Assembly (NCBI GenBank): GCA_003242955.1
Contig: QJPH01000187.1
Span: 1 to 64,000 of the forward strand
DNA from: Candidatus Methylumidiphilus alinenensis
GTDB taxonomy: Bacteria > Pseudomonadota > Gammaproteobacteria > Methylococcales > Methylococcaceae
Reading direction: 5' to 3'
DNA length: 64,000 bases
Both the position numbers and the translations under genes were made by a program. Of this stretch, positions 15,734-24,548 are shown piece by piece. Each line of letters opens with the position of its first letter. Within the stretch, counting starts at the first letter, position 1. The notes beneath the pieces were generated by a model that saw only the letters and a program-made list of their open reading frames with translations, did no database searches and was not told the origin of the DNA.

Positions 15734-18559
15734 TTATACCCTTATTTCTTTTGATTTCGGCAGTGTGAAATAAAATGTAGAACCCATTCCCGGCATCGAA
15801 TCGCAGCTTATTTTACCGCCATGCCGCTCGACGATGCGCTTGCAGATGGCAAGGCCAATTCCCGTGCCGGGATACTCCTGCCGGGTATGCAGGCGCTGGA
15901 ATATCTGGAAAATGCGTTCGGCGAACTTGGCTTCGAAGCCAATGCCGTTGTCCCTCACGGTAAACAGCCATTCATGCCCACAGTCACGGGCGGAAATATG
16001 GACTCGCGGTACCTCCTCGCGGCGGAACTTGATGGCATTGCCGATGAGGTTCTGCAATAGTTGCTGGAACTGTACCTCATCGACAGTGAGAGAAGGCAGT
16101 CCCTCGTGGGTGATAATCGCCTGGTTTTCCAAAAGGGTGGCCGATAGGTTCCTGACCACATCGGCCAAGGCGGCTTCGGCATTGACCAATTGTGGTGCAT
16201 GCCCTTGCGTTTGGACGCGGGAGTAGTCCAATAAGTCATTGATCAGTCGCTGCATGCGCATCGCCCCATCCACCGCGTAGCCGATGTATTTTTGCGCCTT
16301 ATCGTCGAGTTGCCCTTCGCAATGCTGGGCCAGTAATTGGGTGTAGCTGGCGACCATGCGCAAGGGTTCTTGCAAGTCATGGGAGGCGATATAGGCGAAT
16401 TGCTCCAATTCTTTGTTGGAACGCTCAAGGTTTGCCAGTGTGGAGGCTAGATACCCTTCGGTCTGCTTGCGCGAGGTGATGTCTTCCACGATGGCAATAT
16501 GATAAGTAGGAGTCTGTCCCGGCAACCACATCGGCGAAACGGTCAAATGGACCCACACAATATGACTTTGTTTATGATAGTACCTTTTTTCCATGGTGAA
16601 ACTGGGTATCTTCCCTGCAAACAAAAGCTGCATATTATCCAAGTCACTGTGCAAATCATCAGGGTGGACAATCGTTCGAATGCTAGTATGGAGCATTTCT
16701 TCGTCGCTGTAACCGGTAATTTCGCAATATTTTTTGTTCACCAAAACGGGTTCGCCCGTCTTTGATAAGATTTGCGCCACGCCAATGGAGGCTTGCTCGA
16801 AAATAGCCCGGAAACGTTCTTCGCTTTGACGTAGTTCAAGCTCAGCCCTTTTGCGGCTTGTCAGGTCCAATACAAAGCAAACCGCATTGACTTCGCCCAT
16901 GACCCTCTGGAAACCGGCAGCGCCAACCAGAACCGGCACACGATGGCCGTCCTTGTGCAGATATTCTTTTTCCCACGGCGAAACGATGCCCCGGTCTTTC
17001 AATTGTTGGCTGGCAAGCAAATCATTGGCCTGATGCTCAGGCGGGGTTAGATCGTCCCAGCGCAGCTTGCAACCCTCAAATTCCTCACGAGTGTAACCGA
17101 GCATGCTTAGAAAGCCATCGTTCGCCTCGCTGATTGCGCCTGCGGAATCTGCAATGATGATGCCGACTATCTTCGATTCGATCAATGCGCGTAGGCGCAA
17201 TTCTGCGTCGAGCAATTTCTCTTCCATCTGCTTGCGCTGGGTGATATCGGTGACCGTGCCTATCATACGGACAAGGTTTCCATCCGGCGATTTTTCGGTA
17301 AATCCCCGTGCCGACCACCAACGGTAGGTTCCGTCCTTGCATTGTATCCGATATTCTGTGGCATACGGTGCGCCTTGCCGCAGATGGGCATGCAAGGCGG
17401 CCATGATAGACTCGGCATCGTCGGGATGCAAAGAATCTCGCCACGCTTGCAGAGTTCGTGGAAATTCGTTCAACTGATAGCCCAGCAGTCCGTCTATGTC
17501 ACCAAACCACTGGACACGTTGACCTATATCCCACTCGTAGATTAGATCATTTGAAGTCTCGGCGGCAATTCGAAAGCGTTCCATGTTTGATTGCAATGCC
17601 TCAGCCGTAAGTTGCCGTTCCTTTTCCAGAAAATGCTCTCGCCGATAGGCAAAGCCAAAACCAGCCAAACCAAACAGCCAGACTATGCCGTGGGTTAGCG
17701 ACAACTCATTGATGCGTTGCGTGCTTTTTGCCAAGTAGGGGGCCAAAGATACGGAGGAGTCTATGCCGCCGCGAATGCCCTCGTAAATGTTGGCACGAGC
17801 GATGTCTTTGGCCGCATCAAGCGTGTGACTATATTCCTGAAGCAGGTTCCAGGCCAGAGAACCCACCAGCAAAACGCTCCAAAAAGCGTTCAACGCCACG
17901 GCATTTCCGCTCAGTGTACCCAACTTGAGGCTTTGCCGCCAAGCCTCCCACACGATCACCGCACCGAGCAGGACGAACAGCGATGCCGTCGGAACCGCCA
18001 TCATCGTCAGACCCCCCCAATAGTACGCAATGCTATAGGTGGAGCTAAACGCACTGTGAAAAAACAAGATGTCTGCCAGTGCCACACTGACCACCAAAGT
18101 GCCTAGGACTGCCAATGCGAAAAAGTGCCAGATTGCCCTTTTTAACGTTGACAGCCACATCGCCGCCGCCAACAACATGAAACAGAGTGCCGCATCGGGG
18201 GCCATCCGCCCCAAATGCGATGTGCCCACCGCATCGGGAGAGTCAACGAAAAGCAACGGGTCTATGCCAAAATCAATCTTGAAAAGGTATTCAGCAAGGC
18301 TCAGCAATCCGACCAAGCCAGCCAGTGACGAGCAGATTCGCGACAGCCCTGTTGACAACAGGGATGCCGCACCCGCGCTGGCAATCCATGCCAAACCAAC
18401 CAACATGAAGCACACTGCGGTATTGGGCTTCATCGAAACCCATTGCGGATTGAGGCTTTTTAAAAAACCGACATCAAATTGCCAGCCTAGCAACACCAAC
18501 CCCCCAATCAGTAGTGACAACACCCCAGTCAAGGTGTGAATCCACATCGCCAAAGTCAT
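15734..18559 (-). CDS. Membrane-bound multi-PAS sensor histidine kinase
   Basis: 941 residues. The N-terminal 300 residues are hydrophobic with about seven membrane spans plus one near residue 290, forming an uncharacterised integral sensor. Three PAS/PAC domains follow (about 330-450, 455-580, 580-700). Then comes a phytochrome-type dimerisation domain with the phospho-acceptor His in EQFAYIASHDLQEPLRMVAS, and a C-terminal ATPase with NLIGNAIKF, DNGIGFE and GTGIGLAICKRI. The start overlaps the preceding small antitoxin-like gene as ATGA. Its likely partner is the Rcp1-like regulator encoded one base downstream. The signal is unknown. Confidence 0.92.
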   Translation of the reverse strand: MTLAMWIHTLTGVLSLLIGGLVLLGWQFDVGFLKSLNPQWVSMKPNTAVCFMLVGLAWIASAGAASLLSTGLSRICSSLAGLVGLLSLAEYLFKIDFGIDPLLFVDSPDAVGTSHLGRMAPDAALCFMLLAAAMWLSTLKRAIWHFFALAVLGTLVVSVALADILFFHSAFSSTYSIAYYWGGLTMMAVPTASLFVLLGAVIVWEAWRQSLKLGTLSGNAVALNAFWSVLLVGSLAWNLLQEYSHTLDAAKDIARANIYEGIRGGIDSSVSLAPYLAKSTQRINELSLTHGIVWLFGLAGFGFAYRREHFLEKERQLTAEALQSNMERFRIAAETSNDLIYEWDIGQRVQWFGDIDGLLGYQLNEFPRTLQAWRDSLHPDDAESIMAALHAHLRQGAPYATEYRIQCKDGTYRWWSARGFTEKSPDGNLVRMIGTVTDITQRKQMEEKLLDAELRLRALIESKIVGIIIADSAGAISEANDGFLSMLGYTREEFEGCKLRWDDLTPPEHQANDLLASQQLKDRGIVSPWEKEYLHKDGHRVPVLVGAAGFQRVMGEVNAVCFVLDLTSRKRAELELRQSEERFRAIFEQASIGVAQILSKTGEPVLVNKKYCEITGYSDEEMLHTSIRTIVHPDDLHSDLDNMQLLFAGKIPSFTMEKRYYHKQSHIVWVHLTVSPMWLPGQTPTYHIAIVEDITSRKQTEGYLASTLANLERSNKELEQFAYIASHDLQEPLRMVASYTQLLAQHCEGQLDDKAQKYIGYAVDGAMRMQRLINDLLDYSRVQTQGHAPQLVNAEAALADVVRNLSATLLENQAIITHEGLPSLTVDEVQFQQLLQNLIGNAIKFRREEVPRVHISARDCGHEWLFTVRDNGIGFEAKFAERIFQIFQRLHTRQEYPGTGIGLAICKRIVERHGGKISCDSMPGMGSTFYFTLPKSKEIRV

Positions 18560-18756
18560 AGCTTATCGTAGATGGCATCGTCGTCGTTATCCCATATCTT
18601 GGCAAAAGCCGCTTCAGAGGCTAGTGCGAAATCCCTACGCAAACTGTCGCTCTGATCCCGAAGCTGAATAAAGTCAATAAAATCATCAGCTTCTGCCAAT
18701 CTTTTGGGCGATAGATGTTGCAGTTTTTCCACAACATGACAAACTTGGGTTTGCAT
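18556..18756 (-). CDS. Orphan antitoxin-like small protein, 66 aa
   Basis: 66 residues. The N-terminal half VEKLQHLSPKRLAEADDFID and the C-terminal signature FAKIWDNDDDAIYDKL match antitoxins normally followed by a PemK/MazF-type or PIN toxin. Here no toxin follows. The downstream gene, overlapping by ATGA, is a 941-residue histidine kinase, the overlap usually seen between antitoxin and toxin. AGAGGACGC lies upstream of the ATG. MITE M1 copy B begins 31 bp upstream. It may be a relic of a toxin-antitoxin pair or a domesticated leader gene. Confidence 0.7.
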   Translation of the reverse strand: MQTQVCHVVEKLQHLSPKRLAEADDFIDFIQLRDQSDSLRRDFALASEAAFAKIWDNDDDAIYDKL

Positions 18757-18787
18757 ACTTGCGTCCTCTCGTATAGTTGGTTTGTGC

Positions 18788-18910
18788 TACAGCGTTTTCA
18801 AATTTGAAAAGTAATTTAAATAATGATGCGCATCAAAACAAGCCATGGCCTAAATTATTTGCACAACCATCCGATTTTCAAATAACTCTTCAAGAGGTGA
18901 AAACGCTGTA
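18788..18910. mobile_element. MITE-like element M1, copy B (123 bp)
   Basis: Starts TACAGCGTTTTCA and ends TGAAAACGCTGTA, the same termini and exactly the same length as copy A. The right end stops at the base before the stop codon of the VWA gene (18911). In reverse orientation its interior shares GGTTGTGC and flanking sequence with copy C. Confidence 0.85.
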
Positions 18911-19891
18911 TCAGTTTTTCAATTTCACCAAAACCAAACCTCCCGTCACAATCAAAGCAAACCCTAAAGGCCAGGGAAACAACTCAGCGCGTGGGCGGTA
19001 ATAGCGCTTGTCCTTCTCCACAGGCTCCAACTCGTCCAGCATTGCATAGATTTTCTCCAGTTCTTCCGTATCGCGGGCGCGGAAGTAACGGCCACCGGTT
19101 TTCGTAGCCAGTGCGGTCATGGTATTTTCGTCCAAGTCTTCGGAGGGGTTGACCCGGCGAGTACCGAAGAAGTCCCTGATGACCATTTCATCAGCGCCCA
19201 CGCCGATGGTGTAGATCTTCAGCTTTTCCTTGACTGCCAGTTCGGCGGCTTGCAGGGGCTGGACCTCGCCCGCCGTGTTGGCGCCGTCGCTAAGCAGAAT
19301 CAGGATGCGCTGATTTTCCGGGTTGCCGCGCAGGCGTTTGATAGCCAAGCCGATGGCATCGCCGATGGCTGTTTTTTCGCCGGCCAAGCCAATAGCGGAC
19401 TCCTCCAGCAGGGTGTGGACAGTTTTACGGTCGAAGGTAAGCGGGGCTTGCAAATAGGCGCTGTCTCCGAACAGTATCAAGCCGATGCGATCCCCTGCCC
19501 GGCGTTCGATGAATTGTCCGGCCACGAACTTGGTCGCCGTCAGGCGGTCCACTGCCCGTCCGTTTAGTTTGAAGTCTTGGATTTGCATACTCCCTGAAAG
19601 GTCTACCGCCAGCATCAAGTCGCGTCCACTCATGGCCAATTCGATGGGTTCCCCCAACCATTGCGGCCTGGCCGCCGCTGTCACCAACAACACCCAGGCA
19701 GCAATGACCAACCAAAGGATGCCGGGATTGGCGGTGGCAATGCGATGGGAGGATGGCAGGTCTTCCAGTTCATCAAGGAATGGCATCCGTAAGGCGGCTT
19801 GCCGGGAGGCATCCACCAATGGCATGAACCGCCTGACCAGCCAAGGCAACGGTAGGCAGAGGAAAACATAAGGCCAGGCAAATTCGATCAT
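18911..19891 (-). CDS. von Willebrand factor A domain membrane protein, BatA-like
   Basis: 326 residues. Two N-terminal hydrophobic segments (about 5-16 and 57-75), a VWA domain at about 88-285 with a complete MIDAS (DLSGSM, then later LILLSDGANTAG), and a C-terminal membrane helix. This is the BatA layout: an inner-membrane protein with a metal-dependent adhesion domain facing the periplasm, normally working with a MoxR ATPase and DUF58 and DUF4381 partners. DUF58 and DUF4381 genes lie upstream on the same strand but are separated from it by 397 bp of repeats. M1 elements touch both its start (copy C) and its stop (copy B). No ribosome-binding site is visible before the ATG. Confidence 0.87.
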   Translation of the reverse strand: MIEFAWPYVFLCLPLPWLVRRFMPLVDASRQAALRMPFLDELEDLPSSHRIATANPGILWLVIAAWVLLVTAAARPQWLGEPIELAMSGRDLMLAVDLSGSMQIQDFKLNGRAVDRLTATKFVAGQFIERRAGDRIGLILFGDSAYLQAPLTFDRKTVHTLLEESAIGLAGEKTAIGDAIGLAIKRLRGNPENQRILILLSDGANTAGEVQPLQAAELAVKEKLKIYTIGVGADEMVIRDFFGTRRVNPSEDLDENTMTALATKTGGRYFRARDTEELEKIYAMLDELEPVEKDKRYYRPRAELFPWPLGFALIVTGGLVLVKLKN

Positions 19892-20018
19892 ACAGCGTTC
19901 AGCGTTTTCAACATCAAATGGTTACCTGATACGGCATATGGTTGTGCTAGACATTTCTTTAAATCAGAGATTGTTTGCATATTCATTTTTAGTCAGTTTT
20001 TAAACATGAAAACGCTGG
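19891..20018. mobile_element. MITE-like element M1, copy C (diverged)
   Basis: The left end TACAGCGTTCAGCGTTTTCA contains a short internal duplication of the terminus; the right end is TGAAAACGCTGG without the final TA. The interior aligns with copies B and D. Its first base is the A of the VWA start codon read on the minus strand, so the element has replaced the native 5' region of that gene. Confidence 0.72.
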
Positions 20019-20288
20019 AAGGAAGAAAAATCACATTTCACCACCAGCAATTCCAAAGTTTCGAAGCCCGGATGTAGCCGTTTACGGCGAAATCCGGGAG
20101 AACTTGGCTACTGTAGTGGTCCAAAACTGGATATGGTGAATTTTAAAAGTTATCCTCATCTCCCTGTTGGTCCTTAGGTCATCGTTCAGCCCACCAAATT
20201 TGGAGTGCGGCGACGAGTCGCCGCACTCCACAAGCTCACCCATTGGGCTGAACGATGACCAAAGCCCCCTGTTGCCATACTTCTGCTT
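20019..20288. repeat. REP copy and an 84-bp palindrome
   Basis: A diverged R3 copy lies at 20063-20100. A nested palindrome follows: outer arms 20177-20193 and 20244-20260, inner arms 20202-20214 and 20217-20229 (GGAGTGCGGCGAC and inverse). No gene is visible. The far end (20287-20316) is the CGCAACGACGCAACG repeat that also forms the 3' end of the DUF4381 gene. Confidence 0.7.
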
Positions 20289-20789
20289 TTACGTTGCGTC
20301 GTTGCGCCGTTGCGTGATGCCGTCTTTCAAGCTTTTATTGGGGTGGTGATTGATCCACTCCCGGCAAAGCGCATACAGTGCGTCCAAATCGGCTTGGGCT
20401 TCCCGCCGATAAGGGGCTTCGATGAATAACCGCCCCACGCCGTGGCTGAAACTGTCATTCCCCATGGGTCCGTCTAGAAAGGCAAGCCACTGCTCACCCA
20501 CCAAACTGGCTACCTGCTCACGGGGGTAGAGGCTCAATGAAACCCTGCGCAACAGAATCGCAAGGTCTTGCACTTTGTCGCGCACATTCGCATCGCTTTG
20601 GGCAATCAATTCTAGTTCGGCAAGAGCCAGTTTTTTCACAGTCTTGCGCCGTAACCAGCGCCAAAGCCACCACAGCAAAATCAGCAGCGCCGGAATGCCG
20701 AAAAACAGCAACCACCAACCGGGAGCCGGCGGCCACCAACCAATAGGGTTAGGCAAGTGGATATCGCGTAGGGGTAGATTCGGTTCCAT
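20289..20789 (-). CDS. DUF4381 family membrane protein
   Basis: 166 residues from the ATG at 20789. It begins LPLRDIHLPNPIGWWPPAPG, the N-terminal signature of DUF4381, followed by one membrane helix (about 24-43) and a cytoplasmic helical domain. These proteins accompany DUF58 and VWA proteins in MoxR-associated clusters. It lies 20 bp after the DUF58 gene. The C-terminal residues ITQRRNDAT are encoded by a short repeat that also supplies the end of FolP in this window (LTQRRNDAT), so the native C-terminus has probably been replaced. Confidence 0.85.
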   Translation of the reverse strand: MEPNLPLRDIHLPNPIGWWPPAPGWWLLFFGIPALLILLWWLWRWLRRKTVKKLALAELELIAQSDANVRDKVQDLAILLRRVSLSLYPREQVASLVGEQWLAFLDGPMGNDSFSHGVGRLFIEAPYRREAQADLDALYALCREWINHHPNKSLKDGITQRRNDAT

Positions 20790-20809
20790 GGTTTTAGTGC
20801 TGGTAATGG

Positions 20810-21775
20810 CTAATAGCCTGGCTGTCCTGCAATACCGGCATCGCCTGCCGCCGAGTAGACGCCCGGCGCTCCATTGGAATGGCGGGTGCGCAGGCTTTCC
20901 CGCAAGACCATCAATGGATCGTCGGTGGTCTGGCAGGGAATGAAACGCATACGGTGTTGCCGGGCAATCTCGGCAAGGGCGTCGCGGCGTTGGCCAAAAC
21001 GGCTTGTGTGCAGCTTGGCGGCAGCAGGGGATGCGTCTAGCGACATTTCCCGGTCGCCAAGGGCGAAACGGTAGCGACCGCTGGTAGGCAGTTGGATTTC
21101 CAGCGGGTCGTAGAGGAAAACTAAGGCGACATCGCAATGGCGACGCAAACGCATCAGGCTAAACTCGCCGGCTTTGCCGAGTCCACGAAAGTCGCTAAAA
21201 ACAAAAACTAGGCTGCCAGGCCGTGCATGATGGACCAGTCTAGCCAAAGCCTGATCTAGGCCCGCAAAGGCGTTTTGCCCACCAGAAGGCCCACCATCGA
21301 CCAATTTCTGTAACAAATGCAACACTGCACGATGCCCATGCTCCGGTTTCAACTCGACACCGCTTTCTTCGGTGAACACTTGACCGCCGATGCGGTCGCC
21401 ATGGCGTTGGGCGCTCCATGCGGTCAACGCAGCCATGCGTGCGGCCTGGACATACTTGAACGCGCCACGGGTGGCAAAAAACATCGCCGCGCGGGCATCC
21501 ACGGAAAGGAACACCGGACGTTCCCGCTCTTCCCTAAACAATTTGGTATGGGCCTTGCCAGTGCGGGCAGTTACGCGCCAATCCATGTTGCGGGCATCGT
21601 CACCGGGGGTGTATAGCCTCGTTTCGTCAAACTCCATGCCACGCCCCTTGAAACTGGACAGGTAATTGCCGCTCTGAGCCGATTGGATATGGCTGTGACG
21701 CAGTTTCAGCCCGACCGCAGACTGGTTAAGAAGAATCAAACCGGGCAGGGTGACGTGGACGGCGTTATTGTTCAT
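20810..21775 (-). CDS. DUF58 domain protein
   Basis: 321 residues. The DUF58 signature GNYLSSFKGRGMEFDETRLY, then GDDARNMDWRVTARTG, lies at about residues 36-75; the rest is a VWA-like fold with LSVDARAAMFF and LVFVFSDFRGL. It is cytoplasmic and, in related clusters, works with MoxR AAA+ ATPases and BatA-like VWA proteins in envelope stress or cofactor insertion. The ATG lies three bases after the stop of the carbamoyltransferase gene, so it belongs to the SxtJ-DUF5989-carbamoyltransferase transcript. No moxR gene is present in the window. Confidence 0.87.
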   Translation of the reverse strand: MNNNAVHVTLPGLILLNQSAVGLKLRHSHIQSAQSGNYLSSFKGRGMEFDETRLYTPGDDARNMDWRVTARTGKAHTKLFREERERPVFLSVDARAAMFFATRGAFKYVQAARMAALTAWSAQRHGDRIGGQVFTEESGVELKPEHGHRAVLHLLQKLVDGGPSGGQNAFAGLDQALARLVHHARPGSLVFVFSDFRGLGKAGEFSLMRLRRHCDVALVFLYDPLEIQLPTSGRYRFALGDREMSLDASPAAAKLHTSRFGQRRDALAEIARQHRMRFIPCQTTDDPLMVLRESLRTRHSNGAPGVYSAAGDAGIAGQPGY

Positions 21776-21778
21776 AGG

Positions 21779-23617
21779 TTAATCCAAATCAAACTGGGTT
21801 TCATAATTTTGTTTAAGCTTGGAATCCTGTTCTTCTTTGAGCAAAAAGCAGTTTCCAACCGCCAGCCGCTCGATCCCCGTACCCATGAAACAGCGGAAGG
21901 CATCTTCCGGTGTGCCTACGATGGGTTCGCCACGGACGTTGAAACTGGTATTGACGATCACGGGGCAACCGGTCAATTCCTTAAACCTTGCAATCAGTGC
22001 ATAGTAGCGAGGATTGGTTTCGGCGTGAACCGTCTGGATTCTTGCCGAGTAATCCACATGGGTGATCGCAGGAATCTCCGAGCGGGGGACGTTCAGCTTG
22101 TCAATGCCAAAAAGGGCAAGCTGTTCGGCTGTCATGGGTATGCGCCGATTTTTCACCACGTCCGCCACCATCAACATATAGGGGCTGTCGCCGTCCAGTT
22201 CAAACCAGTCGGCTACATCTTCCCTTAATATTGATGGGGCGAAAGGCCGGAAAGACTCTCGGAATTTGACCTTCAGGTTGAGTACCGATTGCATGGAAGG
22301 CGAACGTGCATCCCCCAGTATCGAACGGCCTCCCAAGGCGCGCGGACCAAACTCCATGCGGCCTTGAAACCAGCCTAAGGCTTTCTCCCCGGCCAAGGCG
22401 GTGGCACTGGCATCTATGATAGCCTCATCATCCAGCACATGAAAGTGTGCCCCCGCTGCCCGCAAGCGCCTTTCAACCTCATCCTGCCGGAAATTGGGGC
22501 CAAGATAAGAGCCATGCATGGCATCCCTGCCTTCGGCATCTAATAACCTAGGTTGACGCTGGTGACAATAATAGCCGGCCAGTGCCGCACCCAAGGCTCC
22601 ACCCGCGTCCCCCGCCGCCGGTTGAACCCAGATGTTTTGGAAATGGCCGTCACGCAGCACTTTGCCGTTGGCCACGCAGTTAAGTGCGACACCGCCGGCC
22701 AGGCAAAGATTTTTCATGCCAGTTTCCGCAGCCAGTGACCGCGTCAGGCGTAGCACCACCTCTTCGGTAACCGCTTGGATTGATGCAGCCAAGTCCATTT
22801 CCCTTTGGGTCAGCCGTTCCTCAGGCTTTCGGGGAAGGCCATCGAAGAGTTTATGGAACTTCGCATTAGTCATGGTCAAGCCGGTGCAATAATCGAAATA
22901 AGACAGGTCCAGCCGGAAAGAACCATCAGCCTTGAGATCAATCAAGTTATCCAAAATCGTATTGAAATAGCGTGGTTCCCCATAGGGGGCGAGACCCATG
23001 ACTTTGTATTCGCCGGAATTGACCCGGAATCCGGTGTAATAAGTAAATGCCGAATATAACAGCCCCAAAGAATGGGGGAAATGAATTTCCTTGATGACAT
23101 TCAATTCATTTCCATGGCCTAGGGCTACCGAGGTGGTAGTCCATTCACCCACGCCGTCCATGGTGAGTATCGCGGCTTCCTCGAAAGGTGAAGGATAGAA
23201 GGCACTGGCGGCATGACTGAGATGGTGTTCGGAAAACAACAGTTTCGATTCCCAATCGAATTTTGGGGCATGACGCTTCAGCTCCTTGCTCAACAAATCT
23301 TTAAGAAAAAGCTTCTCGCGCAGCCAAACCGGCATGGCCTTGCGAAAAGAGGTGAAACCCTTTGGGGCGAAAGCAAGGTAGGTTTCCAGCAGCCGCTCGA
23401 ACTTTAAAAAAGGCTTGTCGTAAAAAACCACAAAGTCGATGTCATCCAGGGCGATTCCGGCTTCATCCAGACAGTAGTCGATGGCATGGCGGGGAAACCC
23501 GGAGTCGTGTTTTTTTCGAGTGAAGCGTTCTTCTTGGGCCGCTGCAATAATTGACCCGTCACCCACCAATGCCGCCGCGCTGTCGTGGTAAAACGCGGAA
23601 ATGCCTAGAATTCGCAT
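21779..23617 (-). CDS. Carbamoyltransferase, NodU/CmcH family
   Basis: 612 residues, the usual length. The N-terminal Kae1-like half contains ISAFYHDSAAALV, then EERFTRKKHDSGFP, and the metal/adenylate motif EHHLSHAASAFYPS. The C-terminal carbamoyl-transfer half has RMEFGPRALGGRSIL. Family enzymes use carbamoyl phosphate and ATP to carbamoylate hydroxyls of nodulation factors, antibiotics or sugars. Upstream genes for DUF5989 and SxtJ-like proteins form a trio often seen with this subfamily; the acceptor substrate is unknown. No biosynthetic genes for a secondary metabolite are adjacent. Confidence 0.93.
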   Translation of the reverse strand: MRILGISAFYHDSAAALVGDGSIIAAAQEERFTRKKHDSGFPRHAIDYCLDEAGIALDDIDFVVFYDKPFLKFERLLETYLAFAPKGFTSFRKAMPVWLREKLFLKDLLSKELKRHAPKFDWESKLLFSEHHLSHAASAFYPSPFEEAAILTMDGVGEWTTTSVALGHGNELNVIKEIHFPHSLGLLYSAFTYYTGFRVNSGEYKVMGLAPYGEPRYFNTILDNLIDLKADGSFRLDLSYFDYCTGLTMTNAKFHKLFDGLPRKPEERLTQREMDLAASIQAVTEEVVLRLTRSLAAETGMKNLCLAGGVALNCVANGKVLRDGHFQNIWVQPAAGDAGGALGAALAGYYCHQRQPRLLDAEGRDAMHGSYLGPNFRQDEVERRLRAAGAHFHVLDDEAIIDASATALAGEKALGWFQGRMEFGPRALGGRSILGDARSPSMQSVLNLKVKFRESFRPFAPSILREDVADWFELDGDSPYMLMVADVVKNRRIPMTAEQLALFGIDKLNVPRSEIPAITHVDYSARIQTVHAETNPRYYALIARFKELTGCPVIVNTSFNVRGEPIVGTPEDAFRCFMGTGIERLAVGNCFLLKEEQDSKLKQNYETQFDLD

Positions 23618-23632
23618 GATGTTAGCAAGCCA

Positions 23633-23782
23633 TCAAAATAGCGTGTAAATAAAAGGTGCGATGGCAGACCCTTGCGCCAAGACCAACAATCCGCCAAGCA
23701 ACAACATGGAAATGATAATCGGCAAGAGCCAAAACTTTTTGCGAACACGCAGAAATCGCCATAACTCAGCAATGAAACTCAT
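23633..23782 (-). CDS. DUF5989-like small membrane protein, 49 aa
   Basis: A 49-residue protein: it begins MSFIAELWRFLRVRKKFWLL and continues with one membrane helix, ending FIYTLF. GAGGG lies six bases before the ATG. This matches the short DUF5989 proteins that sit between SxtJ-like and NodU-type carbamoyltransferase genes, exactly its position here (9 bp after the sxtJ-like stop, 15 bp before the carbamoyltransferase start). Function unknown; a membrane partner of the transferase is plausible. Confidence 0.85.
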   Translation of the reverse strand: MSFIAELWRFLRVRKKFWLLPIIISMLLLGGLLVLAQGSAIAPFIYTLF

Positions 23783-23791
23783 CGAAAACCC

Positions 23792-24283
23792 TCAAAATTG
23801 ATTTTTCAGACTGTCCGGGGCGGGGCCCGGCGGGGATCGCTCAATCCAATAGGATGGGGCTTTGGAATCGAAACGCAGGCGGAGTGGATCGCCGCCGAAT
23901 AACCTAATCATGATGCCGATTGGCGTGAACACCAGAAAAAACAGAAAGCCCAGGACTATCGGGCTGACAATCTTGTGGAGCAAAAGACCGAATTTTGTCC
24001 ATACCCAATTCAGCGGTGCCAAGGCCTTAGGAACGATTAGCGCCAATAGTAAAAAAACCCCACTGACGATAGCGAATGTCAGCGTCAGGGCATGACCCTT
24101 AAGTTCCGGGTGGGCGGACCAGAATGGGCAAGCGGTGAGATAAGCCGGATCAATCCGAAATGGAAGTTTGGCGAAATAATTTAAAACGGCAAGGATTAAA
24201 AAGAAGCCGCAAAAAACCAAGCCGAAACCCCGGTCACTCGAACCTTGAGGCTCTTCTTGGCGGGAAAATGTTTCATGGGACAT
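23792..24283 (-). CDS. SxtJ-like membrane protein
   Basis: 163 residues with three membrane spans (about 22-40, 68-84 and 100-128) after a hydrophilic N-terminus. The GFGLVFCGFFLILA and SPIVLGFLFFLVFTPIGIMI regions match the SxtJ family, named from the saxitoxin cluster and commonly found beside carbamoyltransferases. First gene of the cluster. M1 copy D ends exactly at its start codon, so the native leader is gone and no Shine-Dalgarno is visible before the ATG. Confidence 0.85.
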   Translation of the reverse strand: MSHETFSRQEEPQGSSDRGFGLVFCGFFLILAVLNYFAKLPFRIDPAYLTACPFWSAHPELKGHALTLTFAIVSGVFLLLALIVPKALAPLNWVWTKFGLLLHKIVSPIVLGFLFFLVFTPIGIMIRLFGGDPLRLRFDSKAPSYWIERSPPGPAPDSLKNQF

Positions 24284-24404
24284 ACAGCGTTTTCAACATC
24301 AAATAGTTAGTAAAAAACTTCATGGTGGTTTTGCTAGTTTTCATTAAAGTCAGTGGCTTGATTGGAACTTCTCTTATATTAGTTTAGTCAAAGAAAACGC
24401 TGTA
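24283..24404. mobile_element. MITE-like element M1, copy D (122 bp)
   Basis: Begins TACAGCGTTTTCAACATC and ends GAAAACGCTGTA. The terminal TA at its left end overlaps the ATG of the SxtJ-like gene read on the minus strand, so the insertion lies directly 5' of that reading frame. One of the best-preserved copies. Confidence 0.85.
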
Positions 24405-24480
24405 TATCGAGCAGCGTAGATTGGGTGACATATCCATCGTTGCCCTTACCCAACATCCCAGCGCCGAATTGATTACAGTC

Positions 24481-24511
24481 GTAGCCCGAATGAAGCCGCT
24501 TGGCGAGCGAA
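24481..24511. repeat. Diverged REP-type repeat (R3)
   Basis: GTAGCCCGAATGAAGCCGCT followed by a degenerate right half. Single copy between M1-D and the small gene at 24549. Confidence 0.6.
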
Positions 24512-24548
24512 AATACGGGAGAACGTGGTCACCTTTCATGTTTAAATA

